DNA of 51,837 bases from Puniceicoccaceae bacterium (GCA_022448605.1 JAKVCM010000003.1:1-51837); one strand, 5' to 3'; positions 1-8,821 are shown, numbered from the stretch's first letter. Numbers and translations: made by a program. The notes: generated from the sequence alone by a model not told the origin.

Positions 1-1
1 C

Positions 2-832
2 TACCTAGACGCCCTCGGTCAGCTCGATCAGATCTGCGGTGCAGCAAGCGCAAGCTACATTAACCACCCAAAAGTCATCCAAGGCGTCGAATCGGGGGAC
101 ATACAAAGCATCCAATCGGGGCAAAAGCTAGATATCGAGCGACTCCTTCTACTTCAACCAGATTTAATACTCACTACAAACATCGGCGAGGGGCAGATGG
201 ACGTTTACCCACAAATGCAACGTGCTAGCCTGCCCGTCGTCTTGACTGCGGACTATATGGAGCACCATCCACTCGCTCGTACTGAGTGGCTGAAATTCCT
301 TGCCGAGTTCTTCAAGACCGAGGATCACAGTAACGAGATCTTTAACTCGATCAAAGCTCAGTATACTGGCTTATTAGACAAAACGAAAGGTATCGACGAA
401 CGACCCAGTGTATTCTGTGGTGCTCCCTATTCTGGTTCATGGCACGTGCCGGGGGGCGATAGCTTTATTGCTAGCGCGATACAGGATGCGGGTGCTCACT
501 ATCTCTGGGCAGATGATTCTAGCCGAGGCAGCCTTCCGCTCGATACCTAACGCGTTTTCCTCAGAGCCGCAGAAGCCGACTACTGGATTCACCCCAGCCA
601 CTACCGCAGCCTCAGCGAACTCTTCAACGCCGACCCGCGCTTCGCTAAATTTGGTGCTGCGCAGATCAGCCAAGTATTTAATAACACCCGCCAAGTTAGC
701 AAAAACGGTGGCAACAACATCTGGGAACGAGGCATCGTCCACCCCGAAGAAGTCTTAGCTGACCTCATTAAAATTTTCCACCCCGACCTAATGCCTGAAC
801 ACGAGCTCATCTACTACGAGAATTTGCAATAA
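2..832 (+). pseudogene. ABC transporter substrate-binding protein (BtuF/FepB type), 5'-truncated, with in-frame stop
   Basis: The reading frame is open from the window edge and encodes the C-terminal ~276 residues of a TroA/BtuF-like periplasmic protein that would deliver a cobalamin or ferric chelate to the permease that follows. Family hallmarks are the repeated 'PDLILTT' strand near base 170, the 'VPGGDSF' segment near 445-466 and, after the stop, 'AAEADYWIHPSH'. A TAA at 548-550 interrupts the frame, but the same frame continues with family-typical sequence to the TAA at 830-832. It is therefore a single nonsense codon (GAA to TAA would fit 'LDTE'), not a frameshift. The N-terminus lies outside the window. 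It could be a true pseudogene, a sequencing error or, less likely, a recoded stop. The gene lies 63 bases upstream of the permease. Confidence 0.8.
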
Positions 833-895
833 ATGTGAGTTTTCATTGGCCAACTAGCACCTTGGTATCAGATTGTAAGCATTGCGCCAACTATC

Positions 896-1948
896 GTGAC
901 ACAGTTAAAAACAGCGACTTCCAAAAGGCTTGTGGGCTTTACCCTCATTGCGGTGGCGACATTTACCATGATCCTACTGAGCATCTGCTTGGGTAGTGTG
1001 AACTTTTCGCTGAGCGAAGTGCTGCAGACTCTGCTCGGTCATGGCGATGCCAATGCAGTGCACCGTCAAATCATCCTCGATTTCCGGCTACCACAGGTGC
1101 TCACCGCCTTGCTTTCTGGTGCAGCCCTCGGCACGGCCGGACTGCTAATGCAGACGGTCTTTCGAAATCCTTTGGCTGACCCCTTTGTTTTGGGGGTCAA
1201 CTCAGGCGCCAGCTTGGGGGTGGCCATCGTACTACTCGCAATAGGTCCAATTGGCTTGAGCTTAACCGACGGCCTCGCTGGCTCGGGGCAGATGCTCTTG
1301 ATATTCGCCTCAAGTGGCGGCGCGGCAGCAACGCTCTTTATCGTGCTGTTGCTCTCGCGTAGGGTAGACATCATGTCTGTGCTGATCATTGGCCTAATGA
1401 TCAGCTATACGATTGGGGCTTTAGTTAGTATACTCATGTTTTTCAGCATGGCGGAGCGCTTGCAGTCCTTCATCAATTGGTCTTTTGGCGACTATGGTAA
1501 CGTGAGCTGGTCGCAGATGTGCTACTTTGCACCCGCGATTCTAGGTGGCATAGCCCTCAGTTCTTTATTTATAAAGCCGCTCGACGCACTGCTATTGGGC
1601 GAGCGTTACGCAGAGAGCGTGGGCACGCAGACGAAACAAGTGCGCTTCTTTGTACTACTCGGCGCATCCCTACTGGCAGGCACAGTAACGGGCTTCTGTG
1701 GACCGATCGGTTTTCTTGGAATCGCTGCGCCGCACCTCAGCCGCTATCTATTCCAGACAAATAATCACCAGGTGCTGATCCCTGCTTCCATTCTTGTCGG
1801 CGCCTTCCTCTCAGTCTCGGCCGACTTTGTAGCACGTGGTCCAGGCCTCGACGTGGTCTTGCCTCTGAATGCAATCACGGCGCTCATCGGTGCACCCGTG
1901 ATCATAGCGGCGCTGGTTAAACAAGGTAAAATGAAGCGACTTTTCTAA
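896..1948 (+). CDS. FecCD/BtuC-family ABC transporter permease
   Basis: A 350-residue polytopic inner-membrane protein of the FecCD family, which forms the channel of cobalamin, heme and siderophore importers. Seen: an N-terminal membrane segment (residues ~13-35), the family stretch '[18 protein letters not shown]' followed by '[20 protein letters not shown]' (residues ~60-105), and near the C-terminus '[17 protein letters not shown]', the coupling-helix region that contacts the ATPase. The length is normal (330-350). The start is GTG at 896; upstream in-frame codons give stops and no better ATG, and no strong ribosome site is visible. The ATPase gene starts one base after its stop, so the two are translationally coupled. 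The substrate cannot be read from the sequence. Confidence 0.92.
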   Translation: MTQLKTATSKRLVGFTLIAVATFTMILLSICLGSVNFSLSEVLQTLLGHGDANAVHRQIILDFRLPQVLTALLSGAALGTAGLLMQTVFRNPLADPFVLGVNSGASLGVAIVLLAIGPIGLSLTDGLAGSGQMLLIFASSGGAAATLFIVLLLSRRVDIMSVLIIGLMISYTIGALVSILMFFSMAERLQSFINWSFGDYGNVSWSQMCYFAPAILGGIALSSLFIKPLDALLLGERYAESVGTQTKQVRFFVLLGASLLAGTVTGFCGPIGFLGIAAPHLSRYLFQTNNHQVLIPASILVGAFLSVSADFVARGPGLDVVLPLNAITALIGAPVIIAALVKQGKMKRLF

Positions 1949-1949
1949 G

Positions 1950-2963
1950 ATGGGAGCGCAAGTAAAAATCACAGCAAAGCAGCTAAGTATCGGCTATCAA
2001 CATAGTGCGAGGGAGACTATAGTAGCTAGCGGGCTCGACTGCTCGCTTTGTGGTGGTGAGCTCGTCTGCTTACTTGGCCCCAATGGAGCTGGTAAATCCA
2101 CTTTAATACGGACGCTTGCAGGAATGCAGAAACCGTTGGCGGGAGAGCTACGACTCTCAGGCAAAGCAATGAGCGAAATCGCACCACGTGAACGCGCACG
2201 GGCGGTCAGTGTGGTGCTGACGGACGCGATGCCCTCAGGTATGATGGACGCTTACTCTCTAGTCTCTCTCGGACGACACCCCTACTCCGGTTGGTTTGGT
2301 GGGCTGACCGCGCAAGATCGTGAGCGCATCGAATGGTCTATCGTCGCTGTCGGTGCCGAACCACTAGCCAATCGCCAAGTGTCCGAACTGAGTGACGGCG
2401 AACGGCAGAAAATGTCGGTCGCCCGGGCGCTGGCGCAGGAGGCAAAACTGATGCTGCTCGACGAACCAACGGCCTTCCTAGACCTGCCGCGGCGCGTGGA
2501 GCTGATGTCGATCCTGCGTGATCTGGCGCATCGCGTAAATCTGGCATTACTATTTTCAACTCACGACCTAGACCTAGCACTACGATTTGCGGACAGAGTC
2601 TGGTTGATGACGCTGGAAGGCAACTTATTACAAGGTGCCCCCGAAGCACTGGCACTGAACGGACAATTTGCGGAAGTTTTTGCCAGTGAGAATTTAGACT
2701 GGGATGCAAGCTCTGGCAGCTTCTGCGCTCACCCGGTCACGAGCCTAAAGGTTATATTAGAAGGCCAAGGTATAGAGCAAGTGTGGACACAGCGCGCATT
2801 GGAGCGATTAGGCTTTGGAATTGCACAGGTTAATGAAGAGGCAGCCTTTTCTCTGAAAGTGAATAAGAATACGTGGGAGGTAGAACGATTCGGCCTCAAT
2901 CAGAATTTTAAAAATATTGAATCCTTGATCGAGTGGATAAACTCAGTGGATTGGCAAGATTAG
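1950..2963 (+). CDS. FecE/BtuD-type ABC transporter ATP-binding protein with C-terminal extension
   Basis: A 337-residue ATPase that would power the permease encoded just upstream. Visible motifs: Walker [10 protein letters not shown] (43-51), signature LSDGE (147-151), Walker B LMLLDEP (167-173) and switch His205 in 'STHDLD'. A normal FecE/BtuD ATPase is ~255 residues. This one has about 85 extra residues after the core, including '[19 protein letters not shown]' and an amphipathic tail 'NIESLIEWI'. From memory, a similar tail is common in Bacteroidota cofactor-uptake ATPases, where it is longer than the proteobacterial form. The gene ends 11 bases before the stop of the convergent surface-protein gene. 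Confidence 0.92.
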   Translation: MGAQVKITAKQLSIGYQHSARETIVASGLDCSLCGGELVCLLGPNGAGKSTLIRTLAGMQKPLAGELRLSGKAMSEIAPRERARAVSVVLTDAMPSGMMDAYSLVSLGRHPYSGWFGGLTAQDRERIEWSIVAVGAEPLANRQVSELSDGERQKMSVARALAQEAKLMLLDEPTAFLDLPRRVELMSILRDLAHRVNLALLFSTHDLDLALRFADRVWLMTLEGNLLQGAPEALALNGQFAEVFASENLDWDASSGSFCAHPVTSLKVILEGQGIEQVWTQRALERLGFGIAQVNEEAAFSLKVNKNTWEVERFGLNQNFKNIESLIEWINSVDWQD

Positions 2964-2974
2964 AGCTCATATTC

Positions 2975-4717
2975 TTATTCAGCTTGTAAATTTAAGCGCC
3001 AGAAACGTGCCGATTGGGAGTCCACAGGTAAACGTAGCCGCATTTCAAAACACCTTTCGTTAACTTCTGAAATTGGAATAACATCTAGCATTTCCGGCAC
3101 CCACTCAGTCCAACCATTAACATCCGACAAGTCGCTAATGCTTTCGACCGATAAATCAATCTGTGCACGACGGTCGACGCGAATCGTCCATACGAATGCG
3201 TCCTCTAAAGCCACAAGTGGGTAGCGCACATCATCGTCTGCACGGTGTGGATCTGTGCCCGTTAGATACTCCTCCAGATCAGTTTGCCCATCTTTATCAC
3301 TGTCGTGTGACGCAGAGCCACTGATTCCATTCAGTGACTGCCAGCCATCAAAACTAAGCGGCGCATCCTCTGAATTGACTGCTACAATCGCGAAGTCGAC
3401 GAGGACCTCATCCGCCGGAGCGTAAGTGATTCCCGACTGAGTGCCGCCGTTTTGAACGGCTCGAAGCGTCACTTCTCCCGCAACGGGGCCACTGGCAAAC
3501 AAGTGAGACAATTCACCGACAAACGCATCCTCGGGACCTTCTTCGACGAACAAGCTGACCGGCAGACCACTACTGGACACAGCCGTGAATGCGACGCCCG
3601 TAACTGCAACTAACTGATTTGATGGTGGCACAATAAAAATGTGCTGAAGCTCGTCCGCGACGTAAAAGTTCTGAACGATAGGTAATGCTGCCGAATAGCT
3701 CTCGTCCCCCGACTGAATCGCCTGCACCGAAACTAAGCCCAAGCCAGTAAAATTGAGTTCTGCACCGTCAAGAAGCGCTGGGCCACTGACCACCTCAAAA
3801 GTCACTGCGAGCCCGCTGCTCGCTGTGGCCTCCAGGCCAACCGCAACATCGGCGAACCGCTGATTACCAATTGGAGAAAAATCAATCGTTTGTGATGCCC
3901 CTGACGTATCAAGCTGGTGAATCACAGCGACCGCATCCAAGTCAAAACCAGCACTGCCTGTTGTCGGATAAGGATCATAGATAATAGAGCCCTGATTTTC
4001 AGTAAAACGCAGAGCGGAGTATTGACTGCCATCGCCGACAACATCGATCAAGCGGATGTAACGGATGTTGTCAAAATCGACCTCATCAAAATTTGCCAAC
4101 AAATCGGCGCTATAGGAGGAAGGAAACAAACTCGAATCCAGCAAGCTGGCTGCATGTGCCGCCCGGATCTCGGCAAGGTCAAATGGCGTGCCATAGCCCG
4201 CGCGATATTTACCAGCAAAACCATGTATCTTTTTGGCATCGATCGTGCCGAAACCGCCCACAGGACTCGGGGTCTGGGAGAAGTTAGGGAAGCGCAAAAA
4301 ATGAATACCATCCGAAGAAACCTCTACCCAGGCTAATTCTAAAAACTGATTACTGAAACTATTCTCAAACACCGCAAAATCAGCACCTGTGCCATCAATA
4401 ATTGGCTGCTGAAACTCTAGTGTAATTTCCCCTCCACGCCCAAGGCATACTATATTGAATGATGTGCCTTCTGCCGCTCCAAGCCCCTTAGTGGCATCCT
4501 GCCAGACAGGATCAACATTCGTCCCCGCAGTATAGCTGGCTACCGTCGTCGCCCAAGCCACGATAGCGGCATCATCTTTCGCAACCGCTGTTGTAGTTGC
4601 AGTTCCCACCACATCAGCATAGGGATATGAGGGTGGAAAATTAAAACTCGCTTCCTCGGCAAAAGCACCCTGAGCGGTAGTCAAAGCTACAAGGATGAAT
4701 AGAAAAAAAAATTTCAT
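2975..4717 (-). CDS. Large secreted surface protein of a TonB/ABC uptake locus
   Basis: A 580-residue exported protein. The chosen start (4717) gives a clear Sec signal peptide (MKFFFLFILVALTTAQGAFA) and lies one base after the stop of the receptor gene; an alternative ATG at 4732 would overlap that gene by 14 bases. The N-terminal ~240 residues form a beta-rich domain with 'GTGADFAVFENSF' and 'LAWVEVSSDGIHFLRF'. From memory, this type of domain occurs in surface proteins beside cobalamin receptors in Bacteroidota. Two Ig-like segments follow (around 'QTIDFSPIGNQRFADVAVG' and 'QLVAVTGVAFTAVSSSG'), then a calcium-binding-like 'DSDKDGQTDLEEYLTGTDP' motif near residue 480 and a Verrucomicrobia-style tail ending 'ARFWRLNLQAE'. 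Likely role (inferred): an outer-surface accessory that captures or presents the ligand for the receptor. The exact function is unknown. Confidence 0.75.
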   Translation of the reverse strand: MKFFFLFILVALTTAQGAFAEEASFNFPPSYPYADVVGTATTTAVAKDDAAIVAWATTVASYTAGTNVDPVWQDATKGLGAAEGTSFNIVCLGRGGEITLEFQQPIIDGTGADFAVFENSFSNQFLELAWVEVSSDGIHFLRFPNFSQTPSPVGGFGTIDAKKIHGFAGKYRAGYGTPFDLAEIRAAHAASLLDSSLFPSSYSADLLANFDEVDFDNIRYIRLIDVVGDGSQYSALRFTENQGSIIYDPYPTTGSAGFDLDAVAVIHQLDTSGASQTIDFSPIGNQRFADVAVGLEATASSGLAVTFEVVSGPALLDGAELNFTGLGLVSVQAIQSGDESYSAALPIVQNFYVADELQHIFIVPPSNQLVAVTGVAFTAVSSSGLPVSLFVEEGPEDAFVGELSHLFASGPVAGEVTLRAVQNGGTQSGITYAPADEVLVDFAIVAVNSEDAPLSFDGWQSLNGISGSASHDSDKDGQTDLEEYLTGTDPHRADDDVRYPLVALEDAFVWTIRVDRRAQIDLSVESISDLSDVNGWTEWVPEMLDVIPISEVNERCFEMRLRLPVDSQSARFWRLNLQAE

Positions 4718-4718
4718 A

Positions 4719-6755
4719 TTAGAACCCGGCACTCAGTCCAACGATTAAACTCCTTCCAGCTGCGGGATAATAGCCACCTAGATAAGCAGTCGATACATGT
4801 TGATGATCCAACAAATTATTCACACGCACGAACAACTTCAAATGCTGCTTAAAGTCGTAAGCCACCTGGGAATCAAAAGTCACATAAGGGGGTAGCTGAC
4901 TTAAGGAGTTATAGTAATCGCCACCGACATAACGCGCCCCCATAAAGTCCATCGAAAGGGAGACGCGCAGGTCCTCGATCGGCGCCACCCAAGCCTGCGA
5001 GACAGCGTTAAACTCAGAAACAAGCGGCACACGATTACCGGCAACACCACCGTATTGCAGCCTTGCATCCACAATCGAGCACTGGCTTGATGCCCCCCAA
5101 GATTTGGCCGTATAGCGAACCATCAAATCCGCACCGAGACGGCGGGTCGCACCGATATTTGTGTTTAATTTAATCGTATCATCGTAGGCGATTTCATTAT
5201 CCATGGTGAGATAGAAGAACGTCGCCGAGGCTTCCCAGCGCTGGTTTAAGTATTTCACGCCAGCCTCAAAGTTATTCCCCTCCTCTGGCTCCAGTTCAGC
5301 GTTCATTGGCTTGCTTAATGGAAAGCCTTGATAGGCGGCCACCTCATCCAAAACGGGGTAACGATAAACGCGGTCGTAGCCCACCCAAATACTGAAACTA
5401 TTAGTAAGCCGATAGTTCAACGAAAGTTCCCCAGCCCAGCCATCTTTTGCCAGATCATCTTTGTAGGAATCTGCCTCGACGAGATCCGCCGGGCTCTTAA
5501 AATTAGGATTGGGGTTAAAGGGATCCGTAAGAATCGGGTCGAGAGGCTCCAACTGTGACTCATTATATTTACGGTAATCGTAATCGGTGGTCGCACGTTC
5601 GTAGCGAACTCCACCACTGATCTGCGAGCGGGTCGTAAGCTCGTGCTCCGCGAATACGTAGACACCGCTCGTAGAGCGAGCGAGCGCAGCATCCGATTTC
5701 ACATATTGTCGAGACTGATCAGTGTAGCTCAAAAAATCGATCGTATCGTAGAGAACATCAAAACCATAAATCACAGAGCTTTCCTCATCTCCGAATTTAA
5801 ATTTCGGCGTAAAACTGAAGCCTTGTAGGTCGTTATCACCATAGATACCATCAAGCTCCCAGATTAAGTTACGACGATTGTAACCCCCATATAACTTAAA
5901 TTCGCCCCACGCGCGCTGTGCTAGCCAATTAAAGCTTTGGCGGTAGTTCTCTGACTCGCTGTATTCTTCGCCACTCTGAGATTGCTGGGGGTCGTCCTCA
6001 AACTCGGGTAATGTGAGCGGTCCAGGGAATTCAACATAGCCTTCATTATAAGCGAAACTGGTATTGAACTCGTCGTCGTCCCCAAGGAAATAACCTAGGT
6101 TCAGCTTCCCCCCACGAGAGTCACTCAGTGATTGATCACGGTAGCCTTCGTCCTGCTGGTCGTTCACGCTGAGTCGGTAATAGAAATCGCCGATGCTCCC
6201 CGACCGGGATGCATCAAAATTCCGATATCCGTAACTTCCAGTAAAAGCGGAAAATGAGGATCGTGATTCGCCCCCCTTACGTGTCGTGATCTTAATTACT
6301 CCAGACAGAGCGTGATTTCCATAGAGCACATTATTTCCACCCCGCAAAACCTCGACGGATTCAATGTCGCGCAAAGAGAATTGTTGCCAATCGACATTGC
6401 TCATATCGGCATGGTTCACTTTAATGCCATCAACGAGAATAAGGACCCGCCTACCACTGCCTTCGCCAAAGCCTTGCATTGCGACTTCGCCCCCATTGCT
6501 GTTTCCATTATAAGAACGAAAGACCAGATTAGCTTCCGTATGCAACAGGTCGGGCAAACTGGGCGCTGCAGAATTTTCGATCGTCTCACGTCCAATTGTA
6601 ACCACATCGGATGGTATGTCCAACGAATCCGACTCGAAATGCCAGGCACGGACGATGTATTCAGGCAATAGCTCAGCGGCTTGCGCAGTTATCGAAGCAA
6701 AGAACAAAAGAACCCATATGATCTGGAAGGAAGAGTTCACATTCAATAATCGCAT
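4719..6755 (-). CDS. TonB-dependent outer-membrane receptor, BtuB/FepA-like
   Basis: A 678-residue ligand-gated outer-membrane channel. With the start at 6755, a signal peptide precedes a cleavage site near 'AQA-AE' (residue 27). The plug domain spans about 45-160, with 'VLILVDGIKVNHADMSNVDW', 'IESVEVLRGGNNVLYGNHA' and 'SGVIKITTRKGG'. The rest is a beta-barrel ending in aromatic 'SLIVGLSAGF'. A longer frame starts at 6773, but that ATG lies in the loop of a 10-bp hairpin, so 6755 is preferred. It is the second gene of a leftward operon: the DUF4465 gene is upstream and the surface-protein gene follows immediately. The BtuB-like plug and the neighbours suggest a corrinoid; the Fur-like operator suggests an iron ligand. 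Substrate unresolved. Confidence 0.9.
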   Translation of the reverse strand: MRLLNVNSSFQIIWVLLFFASITAQAAELLPEYIVRAWHFESDSLDIPSDVVTIGRETIENSAAPSLPDLLHTEANLVFRSYNGNSNGGEVAMQGFGEGSGRRVLILVDGIKVNHADMSNVDWQQFSLRDIESVEVLRGGNNVLYGNHALSGVIKITTRKGGESRSSFSAFTGSYGYRNFDASRSGSIGDFYYRLSVNDQQDEGYRDQSLSDSRGGKLNLGYFLGDDDEFNTSFAYNEGYVEFPGPLTLPEFEDDPQQSQSGEEYSESENYRQSFNWLAQRAWGEFKLYGGYNRRNLIWELDGIYGDNDLQGFSFTPKFKFGDEESSVIYGFDVLYDTIDFLSYTDQSRQYVKSDAALARSTSGVYVFAEHELTTRSQISGGVRYERATTDYDYRKYNESQLEPLDPILTDPFNPNPNFKSPADLVEADSYKDDLAKDGWAGELSLNYRLTNSFSIWVGYDRVYRYPVLDEVAAYQGFPLSKPMNAELEPEEGNNFEAGVKYLNQRWEASATFFYLTMDNEIAYDDTIKLNTNIGATRRLGADLMVRYTAKSWGASSQCSIVDARLQYGGVAGNRVPLVSEFNAVSQAWVAPIEDLRVSLSMDFMGARYVGGDYYNSLSQLPPYVTFDSQVAYDFKQHLKLFVRVNNLLDHQHVSTAYLGGYYPAAGRSLIVGLSAGF

Positions 6756-6760
6756 AATGA

Positions 6761-6788
6761 CCGCTGTTCTCATAGCTTAGAACAGCGG
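6761..6788 (-). promoter_or_regulatory. Intercistronic stem-loop between DUF4465 gene and TonB receptor gene
   Basis: A perfect 10-bp inverted repeat (CCGCTGTTCT / AGAACAGCGG) with an 8-base loop lies in the 55-base gap before the receptor start at 6755. On the transcribed strand it is not followed by a U-run, so it is not a standard terminator. It more likely tunes the ratio of first to later genes by partial termination, RNA processing or blocking 3'-5' decay. Confidence 0.7.
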
Positions 6789-6810
6789 CGAGTTACCGAA
6801 ACAGGAAAAA

Positions 6811-7647
6811 CTACCTGCGGCGGCAAGCCACGCAGCCCATCGTCGCTACACCTAAAAGCAGTGCGAAAGCAGAGGGCTCAGGAACGATCGTAAAGTTGAT
6901 ATTATCCACAGCCATGTAGCTTGGGGAGTTTAGGCCATATGTGCCCATATCTGTTCCTGTGAAAGCGAAGGACACCTCATCTATATTTGTGAAACCCAAA
7001 TTCCAAGTCTCCCAATCAGAGCTGATTTCAAAGGAATCACCGTCCCAATAAGCAAGATCGAAAGTATCTGTCACAATCATGCTACCATCACGGTAGCCTG
7101 AGGCAGTGACTCGAAAAAAATCACCCACTGCAAAATCAGTCAGTACTTTACCAAAATCTCCCTCGTAGGTGTTATCTGCATTTTTGCCGACAAACGAACT
7201 ATTAGGAGTGCTTCCCGACCAACTATCGGCACCAAAAAAAAGAGCATAATATGCATAAGTTGTATTCGTGATGTCGATCGAATTTAAATTTGCTTTGGAG
7301 CCGAACTGCAAACGATCAGCCCCACCATAAGTCGATTCGTAAAAGATCCCGTAGTTGGTATCTCCAGCTCCCGCACCAGTGATAGCCGTAAATTGATTTG
7401 GATAACCCACGGAGCTACTGCCAAATGCCGTATCCGTGCGGTTGGAATAGGTGAAGCCATTCCACCAACTACTATTGTCGCTTTGCTGAAAGGTTACATC
7501 GGAGTCACCGAAGCTGGAGGCTCCTGAGCCAGTGACTACAAAATTACTTTCGGCAGACAAAACATGATTCGAGAAAGTGTAAATATTGGCGCTCAAAGAC
7601 AAAGCAGCAAGCGAGCATAGAATAGTGAAAGAAATGACGTTTTTCAT
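6811..7647 (-). CDS. DUF4465-like secreted protein with PEP-CTERM anchor
   Basis: A 278-residue exported beta-rich protein, first gene of the leftward receptor operon. It has a Sec signal peptide (MKNVISFTILCSLAALSLSA). Its body carries the spaced pattern I associate with DUF4465: 'YPNQFTAITG', 'SIDITNTTYAYYALFFG', 'GDFFRVTASGY', and 'YMAVDNINFTIVP' near the end. The C-terminus is a textbook PEP-CTERM tag: 'VPEPS', a hydrophobic stretch, then Cys-containing 'CRRR', which predicts sorting by an exosortase not present in this window. DUF4465 proteins are recalled as partners of cobalamin-uptake receptors in Bacteroidota. A ligand-capturing role here is inferred. Family assignment is by eye. Confidence 0.75.
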   Translation of the reverse strand: MKNVISFTILCSLAALSLSANIYTFSNHVLSAESNFVVTGSGASSFGDSDVTFQQSDNSSWWNGFTYSNRTDTAFGSSSVGYPNQFTAITGAGAGDTNYGIFYESTYGGADRLQFGSKANLNSIDITNTTYAYYALFFGADSWSGSTPNSSFVGKNADNTYEGDFGKVLTDFAVGDFFRVTASGYRDGSMIVTDTFDLAYWDGDSFEISSDWETWNLGFTNIDEVSFAFTGTDMGTYGLNSPSYMAVDNINFTIVPEPSAFALLLGVATMGCVACRRR

Positions 7648-7767
7648 TGATTGGATAGTGTGGATAAAACACCACTGTTGCTGAATTTTTCGAAATATTA
7701 AATTTGTAAAAGGATAATGACTGTTAAATGTTGAGTATGAAAAATGAAGGCAAGCATTTTTGATTAA

Positions 7768-7782
7768 TGAGAATCACTCTCA
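7768..7782 (-). promoter_or_regulatory. Fur-type operator (7-1-7 inverted repeat)
   Basis: The sequence TGAGAATCACTCTCA is a 15-base inverted repeat with one mismatch between arms and closely resembles known Fur boxes of the TGATAATcATTATCA type. It begins directly downstream of the predicted -10 of the leftward promoter and should cover the transcription start, the expected position for repression by a metal-loaded Fur protein. A Fur-family gene is encoded immediately upstream (7890-8255). Confidence 0.7.
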
Positions 7783-7789
7783 ATTAATA

Positions 7790-7818
7790 AGATTATCCTC
7801 TTTATTGTGATGTGTTAA
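7790..7818 (-). promoter_or_regulatory. Predicted sigma70-type promoter of the DUF4465-receptor operon
   Basis: On the minus strand TTAACA (7818-7813) is separated by exactly 17 bases from TAATCT (7795-7790). The start site would fall near 7783, touching the Fur-like box, leaving an untranslated leader of about 135 bases before the ATG at 7647. No cobalamin riboswitch was recognised in this leader. Confidence 0.5.
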
Positions 7819-7889
7819 AATAATACAAAATAAGTTGCATCCTAGAGTGTTAAATTTTTTGCGAATTTGCTCTCACGTAGATAGAGCGT

Positions 7890-8255
7890 TCATCGGCAAT
7901 CAGGGCAATGGCCCGAATAAATAATTTCTCCACCACCGATCTCAAAGCCTTCGGGAGCCTTTATCACAGGTAGCTGCATCTTGACAGGTAGATCAAATAC
8001 CCGCTCGCATTTACGACAGATAAAATGCGGATGCTCAGCCCCAGCAGGCAATTCATAGCGTCTAGGCTGCCCAGGGAACTCAACACCTATGATATAAAAA
8101 TCGGCGGTCATTTCACGAATCGCACGGTCCACCGTCGCAGACCCAAGACGATCTATTTGCCGTCTACCGAAACGTAAGATCTCATCACGCGTCAAAGGCC
8201 GCCCCGCTTCTTGCAGGACTTCCAAGATAACTTCACGTTGGCGGGTATGAATCAT
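7890..8255 (-). CDS. Fur-family metalloregulator
   Basis: A 121-residue transcription factor of the Fur/Zur/PerR superfamily. Residues 1-60 form the winged-helix DNA-binding domain ('RQREVILEVLQEAGRPLTRD', 'ATVDRAIREMTADF'). The dimerisation half carries the 'HPHFIC' metal motif (His75, His77) and two CxxC pairs (Cys80/Cys83 and Cys117/Cys120) that form the structural zinc site. It is shorter than E. coli Fur (148) and lacks its long C-terminal His-rich tail. Which metal it senses cannot be told from sequence. It lies beside the Fur-like operator at 7768-7782 and is the obvious candidate to bind it; a second similar box lies at 33989. Confidence 0.92.
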   Translation of the reverse strand: MIHTRQREVILEVLQEAGRPLTRDEILRFGRRQIDRLGSATVDRAIREMTADFYIIGVEFPGQPRRYELPAGAEHPHFICRKCERVFDLPVKMQLPVIKAPEGFEIGGGEIIYSGHCPDCR

Positions 8256-8419
8256 CGTCGATAGAAAATGAATATTTGCTTTTGCTGAGGGACAAGCACC
8301 AGGTCGATTGTTGCCACATTAGCGATGCGCTTAGAAAAATTTAAATGTAGAAGTAAGACTACCTGCAAGCTAACAAGCTGATGGCCAAGTGACGCAGGGC
8401 TGCCCAACTACTGACCCCA

Positions 8420-8821
8420 CTACAATGAAGCATCAACAAAGACATCTTCAGCCACCTGCATATTCTCCGCGCGGGTGACAGTCTTGTTACCTTTACCGAG
8501 CACGAGCACTTTAGGTTTCCAAGATCTCGCCTCTGCCTCTTCGAGTTGTGCAAAAGACATGATGACGAGTAAGTCACCGATTTGCCCCTTGTGCGCCGCT
8601 GCCCCGTTGAGGGAAATAGTATGCGAACCCTTGGGCGCCTCGATTGCGTAGGTTTCTAGACGCTCGCCGTTGGCGATATTGGCCACGAGTATTTTTTCAT
8701 TAGGTATCAAACCGATCTGCTTCATAAGCGCAGAATCAATCGCAAGACTCCCCTCGTAATGAAGGGCGCGGTCGGTAACCTCTGCGCGCAATAATTTAGA
8801 CTTTAAAAGCGTAACTTGCAT
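8420..8821 (-). CDS. panD: Aspartate 1-decarboxylase (proenzyme)
   Basis: Makes beta-alanine from L-aspartate for pantothenate and CoA synthesis. The 133-residue proenzyme has the self-cleavage site in '[10 protein letters not shown]': cleavage between Gly24 and Ser25 turns Ser25 into the catalytic pyruvoyl group. Also present are the substrate-loop '[15 protein letters not shown]' and '[13 protein letters not shown]' motifs. Length is typical (~125), with a short C-terminal tail. It is leftward, 164 bases upstream of the Fur-family gene and separated from pheA by 150 bases without a recognised gene, so probably has its own promoter. Confidence 0.96.
   Translation of the reverse strand: MQVTLLKSKLLRAEVTDRALHYEGSLAIDSALMKQIGLIPNEKILVANIANGERLETYAIEAPKGSHTISLNGAAAHKGQIGDLLVIMSFAQLEEAEARSWKPKVLVLGKGNKTVTRAENMQVAEDVFVDASL

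Noticed and set aside
540-832. A frameshift in the binding-protein gene, suggested by short overlapping frames near 408-758
   Set aside because: The frame before the TAA at 548-550 is the same frame that encodes the rest of the protein to 832; the other frames are shadows.
7648-7889. A cobalamin riboswitch in the leader of the DUF4465 operon
   Set aside because: The conserved B12-box core was not found on the transcribed strand, and the leader of about 135 bases is short for this class. A covariance search would be decisive.
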